Source: Pseudomonadota bacterium
GTDB taxonomy: Bacteria; Pseudomonadota; Gammaproteobacteria; Burkholderiales; JABEVD01
Length of the DNA stretch: 49,138 bases
Direction: 5' to 3'
Assembly: GCA_021848825.1 (NCBI GenBank)
Contig: JAJZTQ010000020.1
Location: 2,461 to 51,598, forward strand
The notes under the pieces are model-generated. The model was not told the origin of the DNA. It made no database searches and saw only the letters and a program-made list of their open reading frames with translations. Positions 8,349-17,356 of the stretch are shown here, in pieces. Position numbers and translations under genes: made by a program. How positions within the stretch are numbered: position 1 is the stretch's first letter; the number at the start of each line of letters is the position of its first letter.

Positions 8349-8973
8349 GCAGTTTCGAAAGGTCTATCTCGAATCTCTCTTCCGGGTCATGGGGAAGGAC
8401 ATCGAGAAGCGGGGCGCCCATCCTCGTCTCGATGGCTTCCTGCACTTCTTCGAATGCCCGCATTTCCGGGTCTATCCTGTTCGCGATCCAGCCTGAGAGC
8501 CTGAGCCCTCTCGACATGATCGCATCCCTCGTCAGGAGGGCATGATTGATCGCCCCCAGCCTCATCCCAACGACCAGGATGACAGGAATGTCGAGAAGCA
8601 CGGGGATGATGGAGGTGTCCAGATTTTCGTCAAGCGGTACGAGGAACCCCCCTACTCCCTCGACGATCACGATATCCGAATCGATCGCTTGATACGCCTT
8701 GACGATCCGGTCCGTTTCTATTTTCCTGCCTTCGCGCCTTGCAGCGATGTGGGGCGCAACGGGTTCCGAGAAATTGCACGGATTGACCCATTCCTCGGGC
8801 AAATCGATCCCGCCGGCGGAAGAAAGACGGAAAGCATCGTCCCCTCCCGAGCTGACAGGCTTCATTCCCGCAGTCCTTTTTCCCAGCCTCGCAAACGCCC
8901 TGATCAACGCGCAGCTGACAGCTGTCTTGCCTATCCCGGTGTCCGTCCCGGTGACGAAATATCCCTTTTTCAT
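8335..8973 (-). CDS. bioD: Dethiobiotin synthetase
   Basis: A 212-aa ATP-dependent enzyme that closes the ureido ring of dethiobiotin from 7,8-diaminopelargonate and CO2. The P-loop GTDTGIGKT is at residues 9-17. MKPVSSGG and VEGVGGFLVPL are the diaminopelargonate and ATP-site motifs. The ATG at 8973 overlaps the bioC stop (ATGA). It is the last gene of the bioBFHCD operon. Confidence 0.95.
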   Translation of the reverse strand: MKKGYFVTGTDTGIGKTAVSCALIRAFARLGKRTAGMKPVSSGGDDAFRLSSAGGIDLPEEWVNPCNFSEPVAPHIAARREGRKIETDRIVKAYQAIDSDIVIVEGVGGFLVPLDENLDTSIIPVLLDIPVILVVGMRLGAINHALLTRDAIMSRGLRLSGWIANRIDPEMRAFEEVQEAIETRMGAPLLDVLPHDPEERFEIDLSKLLSRP

Positions 8974-9830
8974 TTCTTCGCGAACCGGATGACATGACTC
9001 CCGTCTGGAAGGCTTTTCGGCTCCGGCTTCCAGGCATGGCCGTAAATCACCTCGAATGTCGCGGGGAGCCTTCCGTCCGCGCGAAATCGCTCGTAATTCT
9101 CCAGCACCCGGTTCCATGCGGATTTTCCGAAAAGCCCTTTCGGTCTTCCCCTGAGCACATTGTGCGCCCCGATCGCCTTGAGATCCTTCATCACGCCTTT
9201 GACGTCGCTGTAGGTCAGTGTGATGTATTCCATGTCGACGACCGGCACCGAAAATCCTGAATGGAGCAGCGCGTCGCCTATGTCGTGCATGTCGATGAAG
9301 CGATTCACATGGGCGCGCGAATCGCCGAAAGACTGCCTGAGCTCCTTCAGCGTATCGGGTCCGAATGTGCTGAACATGAAAAGCCCATTGGGTCTGAGCA
9401 CCCTTCCCGTCTCCGAAAGAGCGGCATCGAGATCATTGCACCACTGCAATGCCAGATTCGACCAGACCATATCGGCGCTAGAAGACCGGAGCGGCAATTT
9501 TTCCATGTCTCCGCATACCTGCAATGGCTGCCTCGAAAAAGCCTTCTTCCACCATGCAGTCTCGGGGCGCGCCTCGATGAGCATGGAAAGGGAGAGATCG
9601 AGCTCGACGATCTGCGCATCGCGATAGATCTTCCCCAGTTCCCGCTTTCCCATGCCTGTTCCGGAACCCGCATCGACGATCGTTTGCGGGTTCAATTTCA
9701 CGTAATCGAGGCGGGAGAGCATTCTTTGCCCCACTTCCCTCTGCAATACTGCGGCATCGTCGTAGCTTTTGGAGGCCCTGTCGAAGGCGCTTCTGACGAG
9801 CCGCTTCTCGGTCAAGTAATCTTCATCCAT
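8970..9830 (-). CDS. bioC: Malonyl-ACP O-methyltransferase
   Basis: A 286-aa SAM-dependent methyltransferase that caps malonyl-ACP so fatty-acid synthesis can elongate it to pimeloyl-ACP methyl ester. The N-terminal VRSAFDRASKSYDDAAVLQ is the BioC signature, and the SAM loop IVDAGSGTGMG is at about 51-61. DMVWSNLALQWCND and FSTFGPDTLKELR are further family motifs. It overlaps bioH by 8 bp and bioD by 4. Confidence 0.95.
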   Translation of the reverse strand: MDEDYLTEKRLVRSAFDRASKSYDDAAVLQREVGQRMLSRLDYVKLNPQTIVDAGSGTGMGKRELGKIYRDAQIVELDLSLSMLIEARPETAWWKKAFSRQPLQVCGDMEKLPLRSSSADMVWSNLALQWCNDLDAALSETGRVLRPNGLFMFSTFGPDTLKELRQSFGDSRAHVNRFIDMHDIGDALLHSGFSVPVVDMEYITLTYSDVKGVMKDLKAIGAHNVLRGRPKGLFGKSAWNRVLENYERFRADGRLPATFEVIYGHAWKPEPKSLPDGSHVIRFAKK

Positions 9831-10563
9831 CCAGAAATTCCGTCAATAAACTTGCGCATGCATCTGCATGAGAGACAAGGGGGGCATGGGCACATCCGGG
9901 CATGAATGCGATTTCGGCGTTTCTCATTTCCCCGCAAAGCCATTGTGCGGCTTCAGGCGGGATCAGCCTGTCGCCTCGGCCATGGATCAAGAGGACAGGC
10001 ATATCGATCAGGGAGGATTCCTTCCTGAAGTCGTTATTCTCGAGAAGGCGCAAGCCCTTTCTCAATCCTTCCATTTCAGTTTCCTTCGCGATCTTCTGAA
10101 GCTTCCTGTAAAGCCCCTTTTCGTCTTCCCCGCCTTGCGCCTGGAGGAAAAGGAAGCGCCTGAGCGTTTCTTCCCTGTCCTTTTCTATTCCCCTGCTGAA
10201 GCTTTCCAGCAATTCCGCCGAAACCCCTAAATGCCATCCTTCCCTAGCGACGAAGCAGGGCGTCGTCGACAAGAGAACGAGCTTCTTCACCCTTTCAGGA
10301 TAACGAAATGCCCAGTTCATCGCGAGCTGCCCGCCTAGCGACCAGCCGCAAAGACTGACTTCGAATGGAAAGGCTTCGGCAAGCATTTCGACCCAGTCGC
10401 CTTCGCAATATCCGGAAGCGCCGTGTCCCGGAAGATCGACGAGATGGATCCTGTAGCCCGAAAGCCGCTCAGACAGGCTATCCCAGCATGAACCGTTCAT
10501 TCCCCATCCGTGGATGAGGACGACATCGCGTCCATCCCCTTCGCTTTCGACATGAAGCTTCAT
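9823..10563 (-). CDS. bioH: Pimeloyl-ACP methyl ester carboxylesterase
   Basis: A 246-aa alpha/beta hydrolase that removes the methyl group added by BioC to release pimeloyl-ACP. The oxyanion motif HGWGMNG starts at residue 18. The catalytic triad is visible: S75 in GWSLGG, D198 in GRGDRLIP and H226 in GCAHAPLVSH. It starts inside the bioF stop (ATGA) and runs into bioC. Its place between bioF and bioC supports the BioH assignment over a generic hydrolase. Confidence 0.95.
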   Translation of the reverse strand: MKLHVESEGDGRDVVLIHGWGMNGSCWDSLSERLSGYRIHLVDLPGHGASGYCEGDWVEMLAEAFPFEVSLCGWSLGGQLAMNWAFRYPERVKKLVLLSTTPCFVAREGWHLGVSAELLESFSRGIEKDREETLRRFLFLQAQGGEDEKGLYRKLQKIAKETEMEGLRKGLRLLENNDFRKESSLIDMPVLLIHGRGDRLIPPEAAQWLCGEMRNAEIAFMPGCAHAPLVSHADACASLLTEFLDG

Positions 10564-11687
10564 CTTTCAAGGGCCGCGGCAAGGCGGTCTATGTCCTCGA
10601 AGGAATGGGAAGCCGAAAGCGATATCCTCAGCCTTGCGCTTCCCCTGGGAACGGTCGGCGGGCGAATCGCCGGAACGAGCAGTCCCTTCTTTTCCAGATT
10701 CGAGCTGAGTTCGAGGCATGCCTCGTTTTCCCCCACGATCAACGGCTGGATGGCCGTGATGGAAGGCATCAGCGCATCCCCCATTCTGGATTTGAGGCGG
10801 GAAATCAGATCCTCCAGATGCCTCATTCTCCAGGACTCCTCCTCCATCAGCTTCAGGCTCTGGATTATGGCTTCTGCAAGGAGCGGCGGCTGGGCGGTCG
10901 TGTAGATGTAGCTTCTCGATCGCTGGACCAGCATCTCGACAAGATCGTTCTCGCCTGCGACGAATGCCCCGGACACGCCCGCGGCCTTGCCGAGCGTGCC
11001 GACATAGACGACGCTCGGGGAAGAAATGCCGAAGTGAGCGAGCACTCCCCTTCCGTTTCCGAGAACGCCCAAGCCATGCGCATCGTCAAGGAGCAGCATC
11101 GCATCGTGTTTTTCGCAGAGCTCGATGAGCTCGGGAACAGGCGCGATGTCCCCGTCCATGCTGAATACGGCGTCAGTTGCGACCAGCTTCCGCTTCTTTC
11201 CCGCCCTTGCCAGGCAGGATTCCAGGAAATCCATGTCGAGATGGGGATAGCGGTAAAGCCTGGCCCTCGAAAGGACGGCGGCATCGTTGAGAGAGGCATG
11301 GTTGAGCCTGTCGCAGAATATCGCATCATTCCTTCCAACAAGCGTCGTCACGACGCCGATGTTGGCCATGTATCCCGTCGAATAAAGCAGGGCCGAAGGA
11401 AGATCGACGAATCGGGCGAGCGCCTTTTCGGCTGCTTCATGGATGACCCCGTGGCCGCTGAGGAGGTGGGATGCGCCCGCGCCCACGCCGTATTTTCTTG
11501 CCCCCCTGCATGCCGCTTCCATCAGGTCAGGATGACTGGCGAGCCCGAGATAGTCGTTGCTGCAATAGCTCGTGTAACGCTTCCCGTCGACCGATACATG
11601 GACTCCCTGAGGCCCTTCCAGGATTCTTCTTCTGCGCTTCAAGCCGCTTTTTTCGAGGTCCTGGAGCGCATCATCAAGGAAATTCAT
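10560..11687 (-). CDS. bioF: 8-amino-7-oxononanoate synthase
   Basis: A 375-aa PLP enzyme that condenses pimeloyl-ACP with L-alanine. [11 protein letters not shown] at about 43-53, [18 protein letters not shown] and the PLP lysine K234 in VGTLGKAAG are diagnostic. The ATG at 11687 overlaps the bioB stop (ATGA); longer in-frame starts lie inside bioB and are rejected. Second gene of the operon. Confidence 0.96.
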   Translation of the reverse strand: MNFLDDALQDLEKSGLKRRRRILEGPQGVHVSVDGKRYTSYCSNDYLGLASHPDLMEAACRGARKYGVGAGASHLLSGHGVIHEAAEKALARFVDLPSALLYSTGYMANIGVVTTLVGRNDAIFCDRLNHASLNDAAVLSRARLYRYPHLDMDFLESCLARAGKKRKLVATDAVFSMDGDIAPVPELIELCEKHDAMLLLDDAHGLGVLGNGRGVLAHFGISSPSVVYVGTLGKAAGVSGAFVAGENDLVEMLVQRSRSYIYTTAQPPLLAEAIIQSLKLMEEESWRMRHLEDLISRLKSRMGDALMPSITAIQPLIVGENEACLELSSNLEKKGLLVPAIRPPTVPRGSARLRISLSASHSFEDIDRLAAALER

Positions 11688-12625
11688 GCCGTCAGGGGGT
11701 GCATGCCGAGCTTCGACAGCAATTTCCTGTCCTTCTCCACTTCGGGATTGCCCGTCGTCAGCAGCTTTTCCCCGTAGAATATCGAATTCGCCCCGGCAAG
11801 GAAGCACAATGCCTGGGTCGATTCGCTCATTTCCCTGCGGCCGGCGGAAAGCCTGACATGGCTTTTCGGCATGGTGATCCTCGCAGCCGCGACGGTTCTG
11901 ACGAATTCGAGCGGATCGAGGCGCTCCTCGCCGTAGAGAGGCGTGCCTTCGACCTGGACGAGCTGGTTTATCGGCACGCTTTCAGGCTGGGGAGACTGGC
12001 TTGCGAGTTCGGCGATCATTTCCGCCCGGTTTGCCCTCGATTCGCCCATCCCGATTATCCCGCCGCAGCAGACGCTGATCCCGGCATTCCTGACCTTTTC
12101 CAGGGTACCCAGCCTGTCTCCGTAATCCCTTGTCGAGACGATTTTCTCGTAGCGGCTGGATGAGGTGTCGATGTTGTGGTTGTAATAATCCAGGCCGGCA
12201 TCCTTCAGTCTTTCAGCCTGTCCTTCCTTCAGCATGCCCAGGGTCGCACAGGTCTCGAGTCCCAGCGACTTGACTGCGCTCACCATTTCGAGGACGGCAT
12301 CGAGATCGCGCTCCTTCGGCCCCCTCCATGCGGCGCCCATGCAGAAACGTGTCGCTCCGTTCTGTCTTGCAAGCTTCGCGGCAGCCAGAACATCTTCCTT
12401 CGAGAGAATGGGCGTGCTTTCCACTGCAGTGGGGTGCCTTGCGGACTGGGAACAGTAGCCGCAATCCTCCGAGCAGCCGCCGGTCTTGATCGAAATCAGG
12501 GTGGAGAGCTGAATCGCATTGGGATCGAAATTCTCCCGATGCACGCATTGCGCCCTGTGGATCAGATCGCTGAAAGGCAATCCGAACAGTTCGAGCACCT
12601 CATCCACGGTCCATTTTTTTTCCAA
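11684..12625 (-). CDS. bioB: Biotin synthase
   Basis: A 313-aa radical SAM enzyme that inserts sulfur into dethiobiotin. The 4Fe-4S motif C-x3-C-x2-C is at C51, C55, C58 ([10 protein letters not shown]). YYNHNIDTS and GIIGMGES follow. I place the start at a TTG (12623-12625) with GGAGG six bases upstream, giving the N-terminus [14 protein letters not shown] typical of the family; the longer frame to 12787 runs into comF and lacks such a signal. An A8 tract occupies codons 2-4. A TTGACA sequence on the same strand (12682-12687) could be the -35 box, but no good -10 is seen. No BirA-type palindrome was recognised. Confidence 0.95.
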   Translation of the reverse strand: MEKKWTVDEVLELFGLPFSDLIHRAQCVHRENFDPNAIQLSTLISIKTGGCSEDCGYCSQSARHPTAVESTPILSKEDVLAAAKLARQNGATRFCMGAAWRGPKERDLDAVLEMVSAVKSLGLETCATLGMLKEGQAERLKDAGLDYYNHNIDTSSSRYEKIVSTRDYGDRLGTLEKVRNAGISVCCGGIIGMGESRANRAEMIAELASQSPQPESVPINQLVQVEGTPLYGEERLDPLEFVRTVAAARITMPKSHVRLSAGRREMSESTQALCFLAGANSIFYGEKLLTTGNPEVEKDRKLLSKLGMHPLTA

Positions 12626-12680
12626 ACCTTTCCTCCGCAATTTCCTAATATCAGGACATGATCGACGATAGGCCGAGAAA

Positions 12681-13388
12681 TTGTCAAATCTGAAATCCGT
12701 TTTTTTGAACAACTGCCTGGAATTCGTGCAGAACATCTTCGCCTCGGACTGCCTGCTCTGCGGCGCCTGTTCGGGAAGGGAAAACATCTGCGGCGACTGC
12801 CTCTCGAGCCTGCCCTATCTGCCTGAATCGAGATGCAGGATATGCGCGAATCCGTGCGTTGGCGATCTCTGCGGATCCTGTCTTGCAAGAAAACCGCTCT
12901 TTTCGAGGACGCTCGCGATCTTCAGCTACGAGTTTCCAGTCGACGCACTGATACAATCGCTCAAGTATCGGGGAAACCTCGCGCTTGCATCGACTTTCGC
13001 CAACATGCTCGTTCACGCTTCGGAGAATTTTCCCAAACCTGATCTTTTCATGCCTGTTCCGATGCATCCCGCCAGGCTTCGAGAGCGCGGATTCAACCAG
13101 GCTCAAGAAATGGCCAGAATCGTCTCGAGGAAAACGGGAATCGCCATGATCGAATGCGCAAAAATCAGGGATACCCCTTCCCAGACTTCGCTTCCCTGGA
13201 AGGAGCGCGAAAAAAACGTCAGGAATTCATTCATGTTGGGAAGGAAGCTGGACGGTCAACATGTCGCCATCGTCGACGACGTGCTGACGACAGGATCGAC
13301 GATGAACGAGCTTTCCAAAATACTCCTGGAGAAGGGCGCAGGCGAGACTAGCGCCTGGGTCGTCGCAAGATCGGTGAAATCAGTCTGA
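12681..13388 (+). CDS. comF: ComF-family phosphoribosyltransferase-like protein
   Basis: A 235-aa protein with an N-terminal zinc-binding region (CLLCG, CGDC, CRIC, CGSC pairs at about 24-70) and a C-terminal phosphoribosyltransferase fold with the PRPP loop [31 protein letters not shown] is the other ComF hallmark. In competent bacteria ComF helps process incoming single-stranded DNA. The TTG at 12681 is the best start seen, with GAGAAA upstream, but it is uncertain. It diverges from bioB over 55 bp and its last bases overlap the convergent lptD by 9 bp. Confidence 0.88.
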   Translation: MSNLKSVFLNNCLEFVQNIFASDCLLCGACSGRENICGDCLSSLPYLPESRCRICANPCVGDLCGSCLARKPLFSRTLAIFSYEFPVDALIQSLKYRGNLALASTFANMLVHASENFPKPDLFMPVPMHPARLRERGFNQAQEMARIVSRKTGIAMIECAKIRDTPSQTSLPWKEREKNVRNSFMLGRKLDGQHVAIVDDVLTTGSTMNELSKILLEKGAGETSAWVVARSVKSV

Positions 13389-15644
13389 GGTGGGCTGGAC
13401 ATTGGTCTTCGTGAAACCCGGGATGCTCGCCTTCAGTGCCGCAATGGGATCGGATCCTATCCGCGCCAGACCGTCGAGTTCCAGCTGGACGAAAAATGCG
13501 CTGGCCGTTTCCTGGTAGGCGATGGCGAAGCGCTTCGTGACGATGCGCAATGCCCAGCAATCGGCATCGTATTCCACCCCGGCCGTGCCCTCGAGAAGCT
13601 GCCTGTTGGCAAGCGAATAATTCCATCTGCCGACGCCATGCCATCTTCCCGCGAGAGGCCATTGACCCGAGATGTCCACCTGATTGAGAGCATAACCCTG
13701 GGCCAGCACAGCGGCAGGCAAGGTATTGGTCAGGGCGTAGGTGTTCGGAGTGCCGTATGCATAGGAAGAAAGCGGCAGGATGGTTCGGTTGTAGAGATAG
13801 CCCAGGTTGAGCAGCTCCCCGAACGCGGGATGATAATGCGCGTACATGCTGATGAACTGGGTCTGCCAGTTTCGGGGATCGAACTGGACATAGCTGTCGA
13901 AGCTGACCTTGTCGGTCAATGCGCCCCCAAGGCTTGCGATCATGTCGGAAGTCGATGTCGTCACGGGGATGAGCTGCGGGGACTGGAGATAGATGCGTTC
14001 GGCAAGCGTCATCCTCAGCCTCTCCTCGCCCGTCATTTCCTCTATGAATCGGGAGGTCAGGGCGAGCGTCACCTGGTTGGCGTCGCTGAACCTGTCGTTT
14101 CCGCTGAACTGGTTTTCGGTGAACATCTGCGCATAGGTGAAATCCATCGGGGCCGAATCGAAATTGGGCAGATTGTTCTGGTCCCGATAGGGCACGTAGA
14201 CATAATAGATCCTCGGCTCGAGCGTCTGAACGAGCCCTTTTTCAGTCATGTTCCTGTCGAAATAGAGGCCGCTGTCTATGCTCGCATAGGGGATCTCGAT
14301 CGAAGAGGATTCGGGGAGCGACGTGATGTTGTTTGCCCCAAGCGAATAGCTCGCAGCGTGCAGCCCGACCTTGGGCGTGAAGAATGCGGCGGAATTGCTT
14401 ATCGGAAAGCTGACGGTCGGATTGACCACGAGGCGCTTGCCGTTGACGAATACGGGATGCCTGAAATCGTCGTATTCGCCGTTGAACGCCACATCGAACC
14501 CGGCGAGGTTGTCCTTTTCGCCGCTCAACAGAAGCTGCGGCAGGGAGGCATAGGGCGCCACGACAGGCACGAAGGGATTCGAAAGGGTCTGGTAATTCTG
14601 CACTCTCGACGTGAAATTCCACCATCCGCCATCGTAGGTCAGGTGACCTTCCCTGGGCAGAACGACCTGGGAGGTCATGGTCACCAGGGGAGAGAGGTCG
14701 AGGTAATAATAGCTGTCGGAAACCCGCTGCAGATTGAGTTCCCCGGTCCAGCCGTTGCCGAAATTCTGGTTGTGCTGAAGATCCATCTCGTCACGGGTCG
14801 TTTTCGTGATCAGATCGTTCGGCAATATATTGAAATGCATTTCCCCTGAGTAATTCGGCTCAAGGTAGCGGAATTCCGTATTGAGCATGGCGCCCCGCTT
14901 CACCAGAAAGCGGGGTGCAATGGTCGCGTCCATGTTGGGCGCGATGTTCCAGTAATAGGGAACGGTGATTTCCTCGCCGCCGGAGGCCGTGCTGCCCAGA
15001 ATGGGCGCGAGGAAACCCGACCTTCTCCTGTTTCCCGTCGGGAAATCAAGCCAGGGCGCATAGAGTATGGGTTCCCCCTTGAAGGTGATGCTCGCGTCAT
15101 GCGCTATGCCGACCTGCTGAGTCTGATCCAGGTTGAGCTCGCCCACGCGAAGAAACCAGTCGTCATTCCCGACCGGGCAGGTCGTGTAGACGGCCTTTTT
15201 CAGACTGTATTTGTCCTTTCCCTTGAATTCGAGCAGATCGGCCTGACCGCGAGCCATTCCTTCCTGGAAGAAATACACGGGCTTTTCCATGTAGCCTGTG
15301 TTGTCGCTTATCCTGAGCTGAAGTTCAGGCCCCAGGACGACACTGCCGTTCTGCTCGACCCTGACATTTCCCCTGGCCTGAACCTCGTCGCTCGCCTGGA
15401 GATACCGGATCCAGTCCGCGACGATGGACTGGTTTCGCTTCCTCAGCTCGGCATGACCTGTCGCCTCGAAATCGACGCCCTGATGCCCGCCCATCTTGTC
15501 CGCCCTGATGTAGATGGGCTGATCCTCGCTGCCTGAAGCGGGAAGCAATTCCTTGGAAAATTCCAGTGGTGCGCCGCCGTCCGCGAGTGCGCAGGAAGAA
15601 AAAAGGCAGAGCAGGGAAAGAAAAACGGGCTTGGGTCTTGGCAT
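13380..15644 (-). CDS. lptD: LPS-assembly outer-membrane protein LptD
   Basis: A 754-aa outer-membrane beta-barrel that, with LptE, inserts lipopolysaccharide into the outer leaflet. Residues 1-21 are a signal peptide (PVFLSLLCLFSSCALA). An OstA-like N-terminal domain follows, with IYIRADKMGG, YLQASDEVQARGNVRV and the PWLDFPTGNRRRSGFLAP motif at the start of the barrel. The remainder is typical beta-barrel sequence with many aromatic residues. The usual downstream partner surA is absent: the next gene, comF, is convergent. It diverges from amgK. Confidence 0.95.
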   Translation of the reverse strand: MPRPKPVFLSLLCLFSSCALADGGAPLEFSKELLPASGSEDQPIYIRADKMGGHQGVDFEATGHAELRKRNQSIVADWIRYLQASDEVQARGNVRVEQNGSVVLGPELQLRISDNTGYMEKPVYFFQEGMARGQADLLEFKGKDKYSLKKAVYTTCPVGNDDWFLRVGELNLDQTQQVGIAHDASITFKGEPILYAPWLDFPTGNRRRSGFLAPILGSTASGGEEITVPYYWNIAPNMDATIAPRFLVKRGAMLNTEFRYLEPNYSGEMHFNILPNDLITKTTRDEMDLQHNQNFGNGWTGELNLQRVSDSYYYLDLSPLVTMTSQVVLPREGHLTYDGGWWNFTSRVQNYQTLSNPFVPVVAPYASLPQLLLSGEKDNLAGFDVAFNGEYDDFRHPVFVNGKRLVVNPTVSFPISNSAAFFTPKVGLHAASYSLGANNITSLPESSSIEIPYASIDSGLYFDRNMTEKGLVQTLEPRIYYVYVPYRDQNNLPNFDSAPMDFTYAQMFTENQFSGNDRFSDANQVTLALTSRFIEEMTGEERLRMTLAERIYLQSPQLIPVTTSTSDMIASLGGALTDKVSFDSYVQFDPRNWQTQFISMYAHYHPAFGELLNLGYLYNRTILPLSSYAYGTPNTYALTNTLPAAVLAQGYALNQVDISGQWPLAGRWHGVGRWNYSLANRQLLEGTAGVEYDADCWALRIVTKRFAIAYQETASAFFVQLELDGLARIGSDPIAALKASIPGFTKTNVQPTSD

Positions 15645-15692
15645 CGGAACTGGCTTGATTGTTTGGTGTTAAAATCTCACAATTTCATCATT

Positions 15693-16688
15693 ATGGCAAT
15701 GGCGGACGATTTGGAAAGACTGGCGCTTATCGAGGACTGGCTGAAGAAAATTTTTCCGGAAGAACGTTTCGTTCTCCATCCCGCTTCTTCCGACGCGAGC
15801 TTCAGGCGCTATTACCGCGCTACCTTCAAGGACTCCACCCTGATCGTGATGGATGCGCCGCCCCCCCACGAGGACTGCCGTCCTTTCGTCAAGATTGCCG
15901 GGATTTTCCGGGAAGCGGGGGTCCACCTTCCCGAGATAATTTCCCAGGACATCGAAAGAGGGTTCCTTCTTCTTTCCGATCTCGGCAACAGGACCTATCT
16001 CGAAGCGCTAGACGATGGAAATGCAGACGAGCTCTACAGGGAAGCGGCAGAATCCCTGATCAGAATCCAGCTCCAAAGCCGCCCTGGCGTGCTGCCCGAT
16101 TACAGCGACGAACTCCTCATGAGGGAGATGAATCTCTTCAGGCAATGGTATCTCGAAAAAAACCTCGGCCTCGAACTCGGAACCGAGCAGATCGCCATCC
16201 TGGAAAAAGTGCTGGCAAGACTGCTCGAGAACAACCTCTCCCAGCCCAGGGTTTATGTCCACAGGGACTACCATTCCAGAAACCTGATGGTGACGGAACC
16301 CAACCCAGGCATACTCGATTTCCAGGATGCGGTTTATGGCCCCATCACCTATGACATCGTCTCCCTCTTCAGGGATGCCTACATTTCCTGGGAAGAGGAA
16401 AGGGTGCTCGACTGGGTCATCCGCTACTGGGAAAAGGCCAGGAAATCGGGTCTTCCGGTCAATCCCGATTTCTCCGAGTTCTACCGGGATTTCGAATGGA
16501 TGGGCGCGCAGAGGCAGCTCAAGGTCGTCGGGATCTTTTCCAGGCTGCATCACCGGGACGGCAAATCGACCTATCTGGAAGACATCCCGCTCGTCCTTTC
16601 CTATCTGAAGAAGACCTGCGCACGCTACGCAGAGCTTTCCCCGCTGCTCCGATTGTTCGAAAAATTCGAAGTGAGAACGACGTTTTGA
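15693..16688 (+). CDS. amgK: MurNAc/GlcNAc anomeric kinase
   Basis: A 331-aa aminoglycoside-phosphotransferase-fold kinase. The Brenner motif VHRDYHSRNLMV and the metal motif GILDFQDAVYGPITYD are intact. FVLHPASSDASFRRYYR near the N-terminus is typical of AmgK. In Pseudomonas AmgK phosphorylates MurNAc at the anomeric carbon, and MurU then makes UDP-MurNAc, bypassing MurA. The immediate overlap with murU (TTGA) supports this role. The start is uncertain: ATGs at 15693 and 15699 both lack a strong ribosome binding site. Confidence 0.88.
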   Translation: MAMADDLERLALIEDWLKKIFPEERFVLHPASSDASFRRYYRATFKDSTLIVMDAPPPHEDCRPFVKIAGIFREAGVHLPEIISQDIERGFLLLSDLGNRTYLEALDDGNADELYREAAESLIRIQLQSRPGVLPDYSDELLMREMNLFRQWYLEKNLGLELGTEQIAILEKVLARLLENNLSQPRVYVHRDYHSRNLMVTEPNPGILDFQDAVYGPITYDIVSLFRDAYISWEEERVLDWVIRYWEKARKSGLPVNPDFSEFYRDFEWMGAQRQLKVVGIFSRLHHRDGKSTYLEDIPLVLSYLKKTCARYAELSPLLRLFEKFEVRTTF

Positions 16689-17356
16689 AGGCGATGATCC
16701 TCGCTGCAGGCAGGGGGGAAAGGATGCGCCCGCTGACCGACTTCATTCCGAAACCGCTTCTCGAAGTGTCGGGAAAACCGCTGATCGTGTGGCAGATCGA
16801 GTCTCTTGCAAATTCGGGAATCAGGGAAATCGTGATCAATGTCGCCCATCTCGGCGAAAAGATCGTGGAAAGGCTCGGAAACGGAAGCGCATACGGCGTC
16901 GAAATCACCTATTCGAAAGAGGAAAAAGCGCTCGAAACGGCGGGCGGCATCGCCCACGCGCTGAAACTTCTGGGAAGCGAGCCATTCCTTGCGGTGAATT
17001 CGGACATCTATTGCGATTTCGATTATTCAACACTCGGTGAGATTTCCGATTCCGATCTCGCCCGCATCGTTCTGGTCGACAACCCCCCCCATCACCCTGA
17101 AGGCGATTTCTCGCTTGATCGAGGAAAAGTCCTTCAGAAGAGCAAGCATGCGCTCACTTTCTCGGGAATAGGCCTCTACCGTCCAGAACTTTTTTCCGGC
17201 ATAGAAGACGGGAGGCCTGCCAAGCTCGGAATCCTGCTGAAGGAGGCGATCGCGGAAGGGAGAGTCGCCGGCTTCAGGCACGAGGGAACATGGATCGATG
17301 TCGGCACGCCAGAGCGCCTCACCCAACTGAATTCTGGTGGTAGAATCAATTCATGA
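16685..17356 (+). CDS. murU: MurNAc-1-phosphate uridylyltransferase
   Basis: A 223-aa nucleotidyltransferase with the N-terminal signature MILAAGRGERMRPLTD and K-P-L-L. It makes UDP-MurNAc from MurNAc-1-phosphate in muropeptide recycling. LETAGGI and FLAVNSDIYCD carry the substrate and metal residues. The TTG at 16685 overlaps the amgK stop and gives the family-typical MKAMILAAG; an ATG at 16694 is the alternative. The gene ends in an ATGA overlap with pepP. Confidence 0.88.
   Translation: MKAMILAAGRGERMRPLTDFIPKPLLEVSGKPLIVWQIESLANSGIREIVINVAHLGEKIVERLGNGSAYGVEITYSKEEKALETAGGIAHALKLLGSEPFLAVNSDIYCDFDYSTLGEISDSDLARIVLVDNPPHHPEGDFSLDRGKVLQKSKHALTFSGIGLYRPELFSGIEDGRPAKLGILLKEAIAEGRVAGFRHEGTWIDVGTPERLTQLNSGGRINS

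Noticed and set aside
12626-12680. BirA-type biotin operator upstream of bioB
   Set aside because: No TTGTAAAC-type palindrome with suitable spacing was found, only a TTGACA that may be a -35 box.
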